Part shown: in pieces, positions 11,128-22,724 of the stretch
Position numbering within the stretch: the first letter of the stretch is position 1
Layout of the letters: each line of letters opens with the position of its first letter
NCBI RefSeq assembly: GCF_000264905.1
Contig: NW_006763133.1
Coordinates: forward strand, 568,675 to 632,674
Source of the DNA: Stereum hirsutum FP-91666 SS1
Lineage: Eukaryota; Basidiomycota; Agaricomycetes; Russulales; Stereaceae
Direction of reading: 5' to 3'
DNA length: 64,000 bases
Notes under the pieces: model-generated
What the model was told of the DNA's origin: nothing
Seen by the model: only the letters and a program-made list of their open reading frames with translations
Databases searched by the model: none
Translations under genes and position numbers: made by a program

Positions 11128-12159
11128 CTCCTGGGCCGTTTTAGTTGTAAGTCATCTCGACAGCCCACCTAGATATCGATCCTGACCGACAATATATAGT
11201 ACTCTCAGATGAGCGTAAGCAGCACATCGAGGGTTCTCCACGGTGTTTCAGGTTTTGAAAGGTATGACTATATGTCGCTACACTTCCTTCCTCCTTTGGT
11301 GTCATTATCGAACTCAACGTCATATCTCAAAAAATTCTCAGACATTTGCTATTCCTTGTATTTGGTGGTACGCATACAAAAAAACCCTCCTTAAGCGCGT
11401 CGCCTCCTTTGACGGAGATTGTCTCGGGCAATGTCTCGGAGAGAGAAAAAATGAAAATATCGAGCCATCCGGTCTCAGACCAGCATACCCGAGACAGCAC
11501 GACAATCTGCCCTGGATCTCTAGGCACATACCTTTGGTTCCCCGCCTATAGGCTCCAGTCTGCCGCATGCCCATTCGCCTTTTCCGATCTTATTAACTGA
11601 AATAACCATAAGCATTCACCAGCGGAAAAGCTTAGGGCAATGATGATATATCATAGCGTGACCGTGCTGGCGTCGCCATACGCATCGGGTGAGTAACCAT
11701 CCTTCCTTGCCGAACTGGCCTGACCCGAGACACAGTTTGCGGAGGAAACGAAAAGAGCGGGCATGTTTCACGGCTTGTGTCACAACCATGTCCGTCTGCC
11801 GAACGAGCACTTCCCACTGTGTGTGTTCCACTGATTTCGGATGTGGTGACTGCCTTTTTTTCTGCCTTCACCTCGCTTCGGCCAATGTCTCATTTCATTG
11901 CGCCGTTCCGCCGAATAACTTGACTGCTCAATTTTTTTTCATGTAAGTCAACCACTTGAACACGGGGAGCGGCAGACTCGAACCTGTGCAGCGTGAACCT
12001 ATATAAGGGGCTTCACTTCGAGTTAGAAACCCCCATCTAACTCTTTCACCAACGTCGTTCATCTTCCATAAAGACTCACACCACTGCTCGTCCACTTCAG
12101 CAGTTCCCCCCTCTTTCACACCCTCTCCACGCCCTCTACAACCTTTCGTCGCTTCTACT
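11128..12159. other. Intergenic, promoter side of the kinase gene
   Basis: Only short frames with no recognisable domain. The right end is CT-rich and contains a TATA-like box (see 12000-12008), as expected for a leader of the kinase gene. Confidence 0.4.
12000..12008 (+). promoter_or_regulatory. TATA-like box of the Ran1-like kinase gene
   Basis: TATATAAGG lies about 150 bases before the ATG at 12160, followed by a CT-rich leader. Position and surroundings fit a core promoter; this is not proof of use. Confidence 0.4.
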
Positions 12160-13749
12160 ATGCCTCACCACTCCAAAGCTCCATCTTCCAGCGAGCTTCT
12201 CGGCTCAGTTGTAGGCGACACTTACATCCTGGTCGACCTCATCGGTCGCGGCTCCTTCGGCTCTGTCTTCCGCGCCATCGACACCTCCACTCCAGAGCGC
12301 ACCGAAGTCGCCGTCAAAGCTCTTCACAGAGCCGAACCTGGTACTCCTCAATGGAACCGCCAAGTCCTCGAGTGCCACGCGCACTATAAATGCACAGATC
12401 ACCCCAACGTCCTCCCCATGCGCAACATCGTCCTTGATGACAAGTATATCTTCGTCGTTCTCGAGTTGTGCGTCGGTGGCGACCTCGGAAATTTCATCGG
12501 CAACAGAAAGTTCGTGTGGCGGAACGATGAGTGGGTCAGGAGTGTATTCTTGCAGATGATCGATGCGGTGGAGTCGTGTCACGAGAAGAACGTCTATCAT
12601 TGCGATTTGAAGCCGGCGAATGTTCTTTGTTCGGAGGACGGGAGTCAGGTGTTTATTTCCGACTTTGGGCTGGCGTTGTTGAGTGAAGAGTCGATGTCGG
12701 GCTCTGGAGGAGGAACGTATTCATATATGGCGCCGGGTTCGTAGATCTTCTCCCCTCCTTTCATCCAGACGCATGCTGACTTTCACTCCAGAGGCCATCG
12801 GTTCAGATAAAAAGTCCAGCCCCTACGCCAACTCGGGCAACGACATCTGGTCTTTAGGAATAATTTTAATCAACCTCTGTTAGTCTTGACTGTTATCCTC
12901 CTACGTCTCTTCGTGATTCTGAATAGTCTTGCGTTCGCCTCTATAGGTACCGCACACTGCCCCTGGACGTATGCTATCCCAGAAGACGCCGCCTACATCG
13001 ACTTCGTAGACAATGCCACCTCGATTTATCGCAACCTCCCCATCTCCAAAGCCCTCGCCGCCTTTCTCCTCGACATCCTCGATCCAAACCCCGCCACCCG
13101 TCTCACACTCAACGACATGCGTCGCACGGTGAAGACCATCGACACTTTTTTCCCGACCGACGAGGAGCTCGCACTTGCACCACAGAAGATCAGGGACTTG
13201 GTCCTGCCGTACGTCGAGGGCAACGGGGATGCTTTACCAGCACCGCGGATCCCAAACGTATCGACGACGTGGGAGGAAGGGATCGCTCAGAAGATGCTCG
13301 CAGGGCCGGACCATCGGTTAGACAAGTACCACCCTCGCCACGGGTCATCCTCGAGATCTTCGCTCTGGTCGGACGAGATGGGCGACTCATCAGACGAAGG
13401 CGACAACGTTAGCCGCTCGATGTACTCGTCTTCATCCTCTCGTTACCAACCTCGTCGCGTCGTCAATCCCGACTCTCACCAATCTGGGTCCGATTCATCG
13501 GAACCGAGGCTCCAGCGCGAGCAGAGGTCGGTGTCGCCGGAGAGTGAGGGGGGGCCTAGGACGCCGGTTCCTCCTCCGATGAATCTTGCGGGACCGATAC
13601 AGACGCAGAGTTCGCATAGGACGAAAGTGGATGGGGAGGATGAGGAGGGGGAGGATGAGAGCTGGGTACTCGATGTCACAGGTGGGTTGGAGGAGATGGC
13701 CCATGTTGTGAGGGCGTTCCCGGCTGTGGCGATCTCGCAGTCTAGTTGA
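12160..13749 (+). CDS. Ran1/Pat1-like serine/threonine protein kinase
   Basis: Three exons (12160-12736, 12792-12878, 12947-13749) give 488 residues in frame. The kinase domain starts near residue 20: glycine loop GRGSFGSVF, lysine in EVAVKAL, catalytic loop HCDLKPANVL (Cys in place of the usual Arg of HRD), DFG in ISDFGLAL, and APE formed across the first intron (MAP-EAIG). After the last splice CPWTYAIPEDAAY and RNLPISKALAAFLLDIL, then DPNPATRLTL, are the hallmark end of Ran1/Vhs1/Ksp1-type fungal kinases, which link nutrient state to cell cycle and development. The last 170 residues are Ser-rich and acidic and probably disordered. The aspartate and DFG are intact, so activity is likely. 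Confidence 0.88.
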
Positions 13750-14304
13750 GTGGCGTAGGATGATGACACTGTGCGCCTTGCTGTTGGACTTTGGTCGTGG
13801 ATTTGCATTTGCCTATTATACCCCGTCTGGTTACTTGACCTGCATCGGAATGGACTATTGAATACGTCGGACAATGTGATCGATATTGCTATTGTTTTAG
13901 CTTGTATTTATACTAGCTTCTGGTCCTGGATTGACGCTTGCCTTATTTTACCCTTACATGCATCGCTCGCTCGTTCGTACTTAGCACACTCACACGTAGT
14001 CATTAGATGTTTAAAGAGATTTCAATTATTGCTGTACATGAAATATGTGCGTTCGAACCAGTCCTCCTTGCAAATAGATACTCGTACACCTTTACACCCC
14101 GCCGCGAAAATCCAGAGAATGAAATAAAACTTCGCTGTCTTCCTCATCAACCCACTGCCGCTTCCGCTTCAAAACCCGGTATCCGCAAAAGCATATCTCC
14201 AGCTCTCAAACGATGGCTGAGACGAAGAGATTGAGGAGATCCAGGCGAAACTCGGCGAAAACTTGGCGAGTCTCGAGGAGACAGACGACACAGCCTGTCC
14301 GAGC
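13750..14304. other. Convergent 3' region, no gene seen
   Basis: AT-richer stretch after the kinase stop, up to the stop of the oxidase subunit gene on the other strand. It probably holds both 3' untranslated regions. Confidence 0.4.
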
Positions 14305-14703
14305 TTACCACGAGGCTGCATTCTTGGTCCCGTGGTGACTGCGTTACGAAGAACATTTGGGGTGCTTTAGATCAGTATTCAAGCGTTGATTAACCTCGAA
14401 GAGGTGGCAAGCGGAGGAAATGGTACGCACAGTTGGAAGAAGGCGACGAGCCATGGTGCGGTGAGACCGAGACCGAGGAAGGTCAGGGCCTTAACCTTGA
14501 GAGCAGTTTTTGAAGAACCGTTCTCGGGCATCTTGAATGGGACGGGCTAAAGGGAAGGAAGCATCGTCAATATTACTCCTTCGAAGAGAAAGTTGAAGAG
14601 CACGTACACCAGTGTGGATCGTCCGAAGAGTGGGTGATGCGAAGCGACTCGACCGGAGGATGGAAGAGCGCATGAGAGTACGTTGAGCACCGACGAAAGA
14701 CAT
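14305..14703 (-). CDS. COX7C: Cytochrome c oxidase subunit VIIc/Cox8-like, paralogue 1
   Basis: Three exons on the minus strand (14703-14608, 14546-14431, 14338-14305) join in frame to 81 residues. The first exon is an Arg/Ser-rich mitochondrial targeting sequence (MSFVGAQRTLMRSSILRSSR). The second begins PVPFKMPENGSSKTALKVK and continues as one membrane helix (LTFLGLGLTAPWLVAFFQL). The last gives HHGTKNAASW. Layout and the PF-K-P-QL pattern match the small single-span subunit VIIc (yeast Cox8) of complex IV in the inner mitochondrial membrane. A second, more typical member lies 0.9 kb away on the same strand with introns at the same two places. The His-rich end differs from the usual RK tail, so this may be a divergent or condition-specific isoform. 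Confidence 0.7.
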
Positions 14704-15644
14704 GATAGATGATGTGATGGGTGGGTGAGTTGAGTGCTTAAGTGAGGTAGTCGGTTGGGTAGATGATAATGTGAGTGCGAGTGGTAGAACGCTGTGAAGC
14801 TGATGTATGTGTTGTTGGTGGTGACATCCCCGAGCTGGATCCGCTCGCCTTTATACCGTCACGAGCCCTAGGAGACATAGCGCACAATGGGACGAAACGG
14901 ACTCGCATAACAAGCGACGATAGCAGCACAGCAGCAACTGACACCAGCGAGCTCCGAGTCTTACCGTGAAATTCGTCGACAAAAGCAAGCAGAATGATGG
15001 ACGAGACGACGAAAGAGGCTCAGCAGACGCAGATGGACTCCAGCTGGACTTGACGAGACGGGGCCCAGGATGGGTCTGTGGCGCCTTCGACCCGCCTGGA
15101 AGGAAGAACGTCTGGCCGCTAGAGTCTGGCCCACGCTTCCCTTCAGCACGGCTAACGGGCACTACAATTGATCTCTTAGATCACTACAAATTCCTCCTAA
15201 TGAAACCCCACGTATTCGCTGAACTCGGCGAATCTCGGGGCCACGAGGCTACCGCTTTGGACGATATCGATTGTCCGTGGCGTTGAGTCTCACAATGTCC
15301 ACGCAATTCTGCGCGGCCCGTGAGATCCGCCGAGTCAATTTGGTGTTCCGGGACAAGGTCCAGAGGGGCTCTGGTTCACCGTCCAGAACGTCGTCGGCGC
15401 GTCGAGACAAACGCCACAGCACCCATTGGCGCCCACATCAGTAGTGTCAATTGCAAATTGTATAGCACGTGCTTTCCCTCTCCTTACAATGCCTCCCCAG
15501 AGCGATAATATAATTCAGCGTCCTCGCTAAAGGGGGCGAATGCGCGACTCGCTATATACCCTACACGCTTCATGTCGTCGGCTACTCCCTAGCTGTCTTC
15601 GAGCTGGTGCCTCTTACTTCCATTCCTGACAGGAGTCTCTGCGC
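14704..15644. other. Intergenic between the two oxidase subunit genes
   Basis: Promoter of the left gene is expected at 14704-14900. A plus-strand open frame at about 14966-15286 has no recognised domain and biased composition, and I do not support it as a gene. Confidence 0.35.
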
Positions 15645-16045
15645 TTATGCGGCGCCGCCTTGCTTCCTCCTACAACAGACAGACGTCGTCAGCATCATCG
15701 CCCGAATGACCTTCAAGCAGAATACGTACAGCTGGTAGAAGGACATGCCCACGGGGATGGACATCCCAACGGTAAGAAAGACACCCGTCTTGACTGCCAT
15801 TGAGCCCTTCGACGTCGCATCGGTCGCGGGGTGCTTGAACGGCATATGCTGTTCATGGATGGTGAGCAGAGTCATTCATAGATAGAATCAGCATCGTTGC
15901 TTGCATGTATAGTATGGGGCATCGGATTGAGAAATCGAACACGACGTACCCTGTATTCACCGTGGGCACCACGAGCAGGCGCCGCCACACGAGTCCGGGC
16001 GATGTTCTGGCGCAACACAGCGCGATGAGCTTGGATGAGAGACAT
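15645..16045 (-). CDS. COX7C: Cytochrome c oxidase subunit VIIc/Cox8-like, paralogue 2
   Basis: Three exons (16045-15950, 15848-15730, 15669-15645) splice to 79 residues with standard borders (GTACGT donors on both introns). The start is a mitochondrial presequence (MSLIQAHRAVLRQNIARTR). Then come EYRHMPFKHPATDATSKGS, one membrane helix (VFLTVGMSIPVGMSFYQL) and the tail RKQGGAA. The MPF motif, single span and QLRK end are typical of the VIIc/Cox8 subunit of complex IV. It shares gene structure and the PFK-P / K / QL pattern with the gene at 14305-14703, so the two are tandem duplicates. This copy looks the more conventional one. It is easily missed because its last coding exon is only 25 bases. 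Confidence 0.78.
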
Positions 16046-17801
16046 GGTTCAACGTTCAAAGATGTTAGAGAGGGTGGAGGTGGGTAGTTCAGTGGGTGAC
16101 GACGCAGACAGGGGGGTTAGGTTGACCGTGAGATGACGAAGGCGAGGGTTTGTATAGGCGGACTGCGTGAGAGCGCTGAGGTTGCTCAGCTGATGAGCAA
16201 AGGGAGGTCACTTGCTCGCGGTCGTAATTTCGTCTACGAACGAAGTCCTTCTTCGTGTGAGTGCGGAACTGTCCACAAGACCGCCTTGTCTCGCTGCAAG
16301 AGGTAATCGCGATGGTTGTTAAGGATGTTGCGATGCTCATGCCACACGCCACAGGAGAGCATTGCAGCTCAATCGCCGCGTGAATACCTCTGCACTTCTC
16401 TGCACTGTCGCAGCTGCTTGTAAAGTAGTCAAAAATCAACATCATTCAGTTGAATCATCCCACATAACCGTTTGAGGTTCACAACCTGGTCTCTGAACTG
16501 CGCTGTCCACTCTATGCGGAGTCAGAGGCGGCCCCTCCGTGCATACACAACGGATGACTGGAGAGAGCGGAGCGCGACTAACATCGAGATGTCATCTGAA
16601 TACCGTAACATTATCCAAGAGAGAAAAAAGCATGCTATGAGTATGTATGTATGGAGCCGTACCATCACCACTCGTGAACGTCCGAATGTCATGCGAGCCA
16701 GCAGGGAGAGAAGCAATTGCACGTCTAGGAATGCTATCAACATATTTGAGCCTCGAAAGTTCAGCAGTCAGGACGGCGGTCGGGCTATTCAAGCAAGGGT
16801 ATAGTGTGAGTCATGCCTATTCTTGTGATGATTCACTGCGTCTTGTCTGAGGTGGGTTCGACTGCTGCTAGAACTGTGAAGATGGTGATATATCTCTGTT
16901 CGACGATTTTGCTCGGCGAAGAACTCGAGAGAAACACAGACTTTTCTATAGGTCAGAGGATACCTCTGCAAGGAGCCCTTCACCAGTATATTTGGCACGA
17001 AATACTGCTGGTCACCGAGGAAGAAGGTCGATGACAAGGACGGTTATTAGTTGCCCTCTGAGTCCAAGTACAACAGGAGACAAGTAGGGTCAACTATAGC
17101 GAAGGTGATAGCACAGCGTTGCGATACGTAGTAAGAAGGGCTTCCTTTCCAAGCTGAACGTGAACGTTGAGCTCCAGACGTTTCGAGGAAGCAAGCACTG
17201 CAGAATCCAGATGGACGTTCGAAGAGAGAAAGAACGAACAAGTTTGGCGCCACAGTTTCCATCGCGAAATTCGAACGCCTCGGGCGCCCCGGAAGTCGGC
17301 CGGCCGCGTCTGGGTGACGACCCGCCGGGATTCTGTCCCCCTCTTTCTCTCCTGAGCGCCCCCACCACCAGCGAGCACGGCTCTCTTCCTCTCTCTATTC
17401 TCCATCCTCTCCCCCAACACGGACGTTCTGTTGCTCTTGGTTTCTTGAAGGTTTCTTTGAGAAGGAGTTTTTACTGGCTTCTTTCTGTGAGTGAATACCT
17501 ACTTGCCTAGTTGTCGGCGGTGATGGTGCGGCGGGAAAGGACAGGAGTCGCGACGCGAGGATGGTTAATGGGGATGTTGTAGAGCGCGTTCTTACTGACG
17601 GCGTATGTTTCTATTATGCTTATTTTGTAGCAGAAACACGATTTCCTTCTTCCACCCCCCGTCGTTCCTTGACTCGCCTTTCCTTCCTTCGTCTTCTTTG
17701 AGCCGAGCGTCACCCGTCACCGACACCGCCCGCCCTCACCGCAAGTCGACTCACCTTTCCAACGCCACACCACCAATCACCTCGATTGAAAGACGTCAAA
17801 G
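16046..17801. other. Intergenic, 1.75 kb, no gene seen
   Basis: Many short frames on both strands without domains. 17330-17420 and 17640-17800 are CT-rich and probably form the promoter and leader of the following G-gamma gene. Confidence 0.4.
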
Positions 17802-18218
17802 ATGAGCGCACGCCCGCATAAGCAGTCCATGTCTGAACTGAAGTTGAGGAGGTTGGCGGAGCACAACCAGAGGTTGAAGGATGACCTTTCGAGGCCGAGG
17901 ATCAGGGTCAGTGAGGCCAGCGCGAGGTATGCACCCTATTCTTTGCCTTGAGAAGTGGAAAGGAGATGGTCTCACTCACGGGTGTGTTATGCGAATAGTT
18001 TGATTCGGTATTGCAAGACGACGAAGGACTTACTCGTGCGTATTCTTGGCATATCCTTCATTCAATCATCTCGTCGTCTTCGTCTGTTCCGGCACGGTTC
18101 CCCGTGCTAATTATGGTTGTTGATCCTGGAATAGGTTCCGTCTGTCTGGGGTCCAGTGGGCAAAGGCGAAGATCCTTACGCTCCTCCCGCCCAGGGCTGC
18201 GCATGCGTCGTGATGTGA
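17802..18218 (+). CDS. G-protein gamma subunit, paralogue 1 (CaaX CVVM)
   Basis: Three exons (17802-17926, 17999-18035, 18135-18218) give 81 residues. Seen in order: [20 protein letters not shown] (coiled coil that pairs with G-beta), [35 protein letters not shown], and a C-terminal CVVM. The CaaX box predicts farnesylation and membrane anchoring of the G-beta-gamma dimer, used in pheromone or nutrient signalling. An 80-residue paralogue follows at 19902-20586. This copy has one more intron, in the SAS-L region. The spread of the gene over small exons hides it from simple frame searches. Confidence 0.9.
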
Positions 18219-19901
18219 AAGCGCCCCCGAGATTCACCGCCAACCCGCGGCCCGACCTATCGACATTCCCTCTCTCCAAGCTCGCACAAGTGACATATGA
18301 GACGTATAAGAGGAAAAGAACATAAAGCATTCCGTAATCTACTTCCTTCGACCCCGACATCCATATCTCGGACCAAGACAACAATAAATAAAACCAACAA
18401 ACACGCACCACATTCATTATTCGCTTTCGCTCTTTGAAGTTTGCACTCGTCCGCTCCCGACCCCGCTTGTACCCCGTTATCCCGCTTTCGACGCGTTCCC
18501 CCTTCTTCATCTCCCCACTCTTCTCCACGCATTCTCGTCTTTCCAGCCTTGACCCCTTCCCCCGGTTTCGATGCGAGGTATCTGCTTCTCTGAGCCCATT
18601 TCCATATGTACAGAAACCTCCACCTCCATGCGCTATCTTTCGAGTATACCTTCTCATTCAGTTTCACTCATCTCGTTTCCATCCATCCTGGACCCCTTAC
18701 CTCCGTTGCACGGACAGCGACCCGCCCGAGTCTACATACAGTGTCAGTTACAATGTATAGTGGTAGCTTGTCACTGACTCCGTCTCCTCGTACACATCAC
18801 ACCTTCGCGTCCGTTCGTTTTCTAACGTTTTGGCTTTCTCTGTGGCGTACCCCCTTTTCGTATTTCAGTATGTTATCGCACTCGTGGAATCGGAATTTCA
18901 TCAGCTTTCGTTTGGTTGTTGAGTTCTCTCATTTCTGTGGCCTACTCGTCCTCTATAACTGTCATCGTCGAGTTCCCCGGCCTCGCAAAGCAGAGCAAAT
19001 GCGGATGTTCCTGAATTTCGCCCAAGTCACGCCTCCGCCTCTCGGAGGCAGCCGACACCACGCCGCTCTCACGCAGGGCCCGGCCGGGTCGCCGCCGCCG
19101 TCGCCGTCGCATCAACCGGTCGACGGTCGCGCCAGCCATTTCGAGAGCTTCCATCGCACCCTTTCCCTCTTCCTTTCCCTCCGCTTCTCTCTTCGCCGTC
19201 GTCGCCGTCACCGTCGTTCGTCGTTCTATTCCTTCGTCGTTGTCATCGCCGTCGTTGGAAGAACTGTTTATTATTGGAGCTTAAATCCATACGTCGTTCT
19301 GTGGGTTGTAGAAAGTTTCGAGGTGGGTGAGCGTCCGTCCGTATCCATGTTGGCTCTCCTCTCGTGCGGGCTTTCGTTCGTCCCTGTTACGTCTTTTAGA
19401 TGGGTTTGCTTGGATGGGTGCGGCTCTGTTTTGGGCCTCCAGGAGGTACCGCTGTGACCGAGGGTGGCTTGGATATCCTACACGACTCAGTTAGGAGTAG
19501 GAGAAGATAGCGAATCGCATGGGACAGACGAACGAGACGGGCGCTAGCTTGGTTTTTCTGAGCATCACTGACTAACATACTTTACTTTCTTCCATAACAG
19601 CACTCAACTTCACTCGCCTCTCCCTTACCCTCGTTCTCTCCGCTAGGCCGCCTTAAGCCCACCTACCTCGTACGTTTCCCGCCTCCTAATCCTAAGAACT
19701 GGAGCATGATTCTTACACATCCTCATTCTCGCAATCTGATCCGTCCTGATTCGTCTGACCTCCTCACCACCGCCTCCTTTTGACGAACGATCTCGATTAT
19801 CCGTGCTCGCTCTCGATTTCGGCGCCGTCGGACCATGACTCAACAGCCACCAAAAACTCAAACCCTTCCTTCCTTCCAGGACCCACTCTACATATACCGC
19901 C
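18219..19901. other. Intergenic between the G-gamma genes
   Basis: Strongly CT-rich on the plus strand with many small runs. Around 19180-19250 there is a CGT/CGC-type trinucleotide tract. The long frame at 18606-19457 has low-complexity Ser/Arg/Phe composition and no domain, so it is not supported as a gene. The right end probably holds the promoter and leader of the second G-gamma gene. Confidence 0.4.
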
Positions 19902-20586
19902 ATGTCTTCCCGTCCGAAACAATCCATGTCCGAGCTCAAGCTTCGTCGGCTTTTGGAGCATAACCAGCGTTTGAGGGAGGATCTGGGGAGGCCTCGTATA
20001 CGTGTGAGCGAGGCAAGCGCTAGCTTGATTAGGTATTGCAAAACGACGAAGGACCATTTGGTGCGTCAATTTTCCATTTTCGTATTCTCCTGTCTTCTTG
20101 TTTTGCCTTTTGCCTTCCGCATCCTATTTTTCTATGGGATGACCTGCTTCCACCTAGTCCGTGTGTGGCTGTTCCGCCGATTGGTGTTTTTCGCCGGTGG
20201 CTGCGTCATGCACGGGTATGAATCGGCTGCGAGAAGGGGGAGGAGTGGCGCTGTGTGAAGAACGGAATGTAGTGGGAGGCGTGGTGATGGGCGCTCGCGC
20301 TCGCGCTGTGCTTGCGCTTTTCCGACTAATTATTTATGTCGATGGGACTGCTGATAGCGGCGACATCCGTCTTGTTTTACATATTCTTTCTAACTTCCAT
20401 CCTTCCATCCTTGTCTTATTTCGACCTCTATGTCACATCATGTCTCGTTTCACATCGCCTTGAGTCTTCTCGGCTGACTATTCTCGGTTGTTACATGTAT
20501 AGGTGCCATCTGTATGGGGTCCAGTCGGCAAGAACGAGGACCCGTACGCACCTCAACAGACCGGAGGATGCTGTCTCGTCCAATAA
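19902..20586 (+). CDS. G-protein gamma subunit, paralogue 2 (CaaX CLVQ)
   Basis: Two exons (19902-20060, 20503-20586) encode 80 residues that match paralogue 1 nearly throughout: [57 protein letters not shown], then TGGCCLVQ. The Cys-Cys-Leu-Val-Gln end predicts prenylation at the second Cys, with the neighbouring Cys available for palmitoylation. The first intron of paralogue 1 is exactly missing here, while the shared intron has grown to 442 bases. Function as in paralogue 1; the different lipid signal may give a different partner, strength or site of membrane binding (inference). Confidence 0.9.
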
Positions 20587-22724
20587 ACTAGCAGCCCACC
20601 GTCCTTCTCGTCTTCTTCTTCTCTTGCACTCGGCCCACCACCCCACATACCTGTCTTACCCTGTGCATCTTTCTTCCTCGCTTCCTTTTTTATGGTCTCT
20701 TCCCGCGTCCGTCTTGCTGCTGCTCTGCCCGTTAACATGTCTGATTTTGGTTTCGTCGTCTTCCCTGTCTCATCCTGTCCTGTCCTGTCCTTATTGATTT
20801 TTTTCTCTATTTTCCCCTGTTCAAACTTTCAACCTTTATCTTCCTCTTTTTATGAGTTCCGTTAGGTTGTTCTTGAAGCATACATACATACGTCCGTTCC
20901 TTGCCTTTTCTTTTTTCTTTTTTCTCTTATCAAATATCATCCTTTTCACCGCACACTCACACCCGCGCTCGCCGCCTGGCCCATCCACCTCCATAACCGC
21001 CTACCTAGCCACGCCACGCCATTTCCCATCTCACCGCACCCGCACCCGTCGAACGATAGTCCCCGCACCATCTCCGTGTCCTATCTGACCCTACCTCGCA
21101 AGAAGGTGAAGGTGAAGGTCTCGCCGCTGCTTTTTTTCTATTTTTCTTTCCTTCTTTGTGTCTTTTTTGTGTTTCTAGGAATAAAATCTATCTATGTTTA
21201 GTGTTTTTCTTCCCTTTTCTTTTCCGCTTCTTTTTTATTCTCGTGACTTTTTATCTTTTTATCGTTTGCGCGTTTCTTCAACATCACCAACCAGTTCAAA
21301 GCGTTCGTCGGGCTGTTCCTGTTCCGTACATACGTGCGACCGGTCGCGAATTTCAGGTTGCTTTTTTGAACTTATCGGTTTATCGCATGGATGGATGGGT
21401 TGGCAAGTTGGCGGATTGATGGGGGTGTGCAGATGGACGGTTCACTTTTCTTCGGGCGGTTGGCGGTTAGCGCTTGTCCGTGTCCAGGTGTCGTTCAGAT
21501 GTGGTGCGGTGTGCGCTGTGTGGCGTAGCGGTTGGGCTTGGGCTACAGTATGTTATGGTTATGGAACCCTTTATTTCTTTGGTGCTTCGTGCTCGTGGCT
21601 CAAATCTCAGACCTTCGAATTCGTGGGTAGGTCCAGGTATGGCGTGGTCCAAACAACAGCCGGCGACATGGGAGAGCGCTATTATGGTCCAGGGATGGGT
21701 ACCGTTTCGGATCAGCGTGTCGACATCGTTCTGAGTTCTAACGTTCCACCTTCTGGCGCATGGGCAGCTGAGTTAGGAGGCAAGGGAAGCCAAGGATTCA
21801 GGCGTTCGACCGGGTCGGGGACGTCGGCTGTTGGTGTGATGTGGTTTTCGCAGGGGGAGGATCTTTGCTAGGTAAAAATAGAACGAGGATGAGGCAGAGG
21901 AGATAAGAATAGAATGGGAAGGACGATCGCCTGTTTGAGCAAACTGTGTACCCAGAGTAGGCACGGCGTTTCTTGAGAATCATGTTGGTTTTTGTGGGTC
22001 CAATGTGTATTCTGCTCAAATGTCAGGCGTATGAGTTGTACTAAGAGAGAGAAGACTGAGATATGGCAAGTACTGTAGCACTTGCGCCCGAAGTAGTTAT
22101 GGTCGTGGGTAGTCAGGATGATCTCGAACACAAGTTCATCCAGGAACCCAAGTAGTGCAGGCGCGACTCGGATCTTGGTACGATGATCATTGATTCAGAT
22201 CCATGCCATACGATGATAGACAGGGCACGTCGGCATTGAAGGTTGGGTCGTTCGGTGTTTGACGATCAGGACGCTAAGCGCCACAGACAACAGTGGCACT
22301 CGACAGTCAAAGCGATGGCGTCGGGCGCGGGATGTGGCTGACGTTGGATGTTGATGGACGGTACTAGATTGTAGTCTGGTCCGAAGGTGACGGCGATAGT
22401 TGTGGGTGAGCGTGTCGATGAACGAGTGGTGTGATGTAGGTTGTGGAAGGGATGAGAGACTTGTGGATCACCGGGATGTTCGGCCACGGCCCTTCAGCCA
22501 AGCCATGTAGGAAGGCCGATAATTTGAAAGGTTGCTCAAAGGGAGTATTTTCTGAGGTCCTCGCAAGGAACCTATTCTCAGATGCGAAGTTCAGTGGAGA
22601 CTTCTGAAGTCAAAGTGCCCATGTCACAGCATCCTCAGAACAAGGCAAAAAAGAACAGACTCGTCCAATATGCATCCATAGTCATAGCTTGTAAACGTCA
22701 CAGGTATACAGGGAAACCCAATAG
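20587..22724. other. Long intergenic stretch, no gene seen
   Basis: 20600-21280 is highly CT-rich (T runs and CTT runs), perhaps the 3' untranslated region of the G-gamma gene. The frame at 21194-21871 has no domain, and its codon content looks random. 22260-22620 likewise shows nothing recognisable. Confidence 0.4.

Noticed and set aside
14966..15286. Open frame between the two oxidase subunit genes
   Set aside because: Begins with GTG, no ATG with context, no domain.
18606..19457. Open frame of 283 codons on the plus strand between the G-gamma genes
   Set aside because: Composition follows a CT-rich tract (Ser, Phe, Arg and Leu runs), no domain, no splice logic. More likely promoter and leader DNA.
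21194..21871. Open frame of 225 codons, plus strand
   Set aside because: No domain or signal peptide typical of secreted proteins; starts in a T-rich tract; codon pattern looks random.
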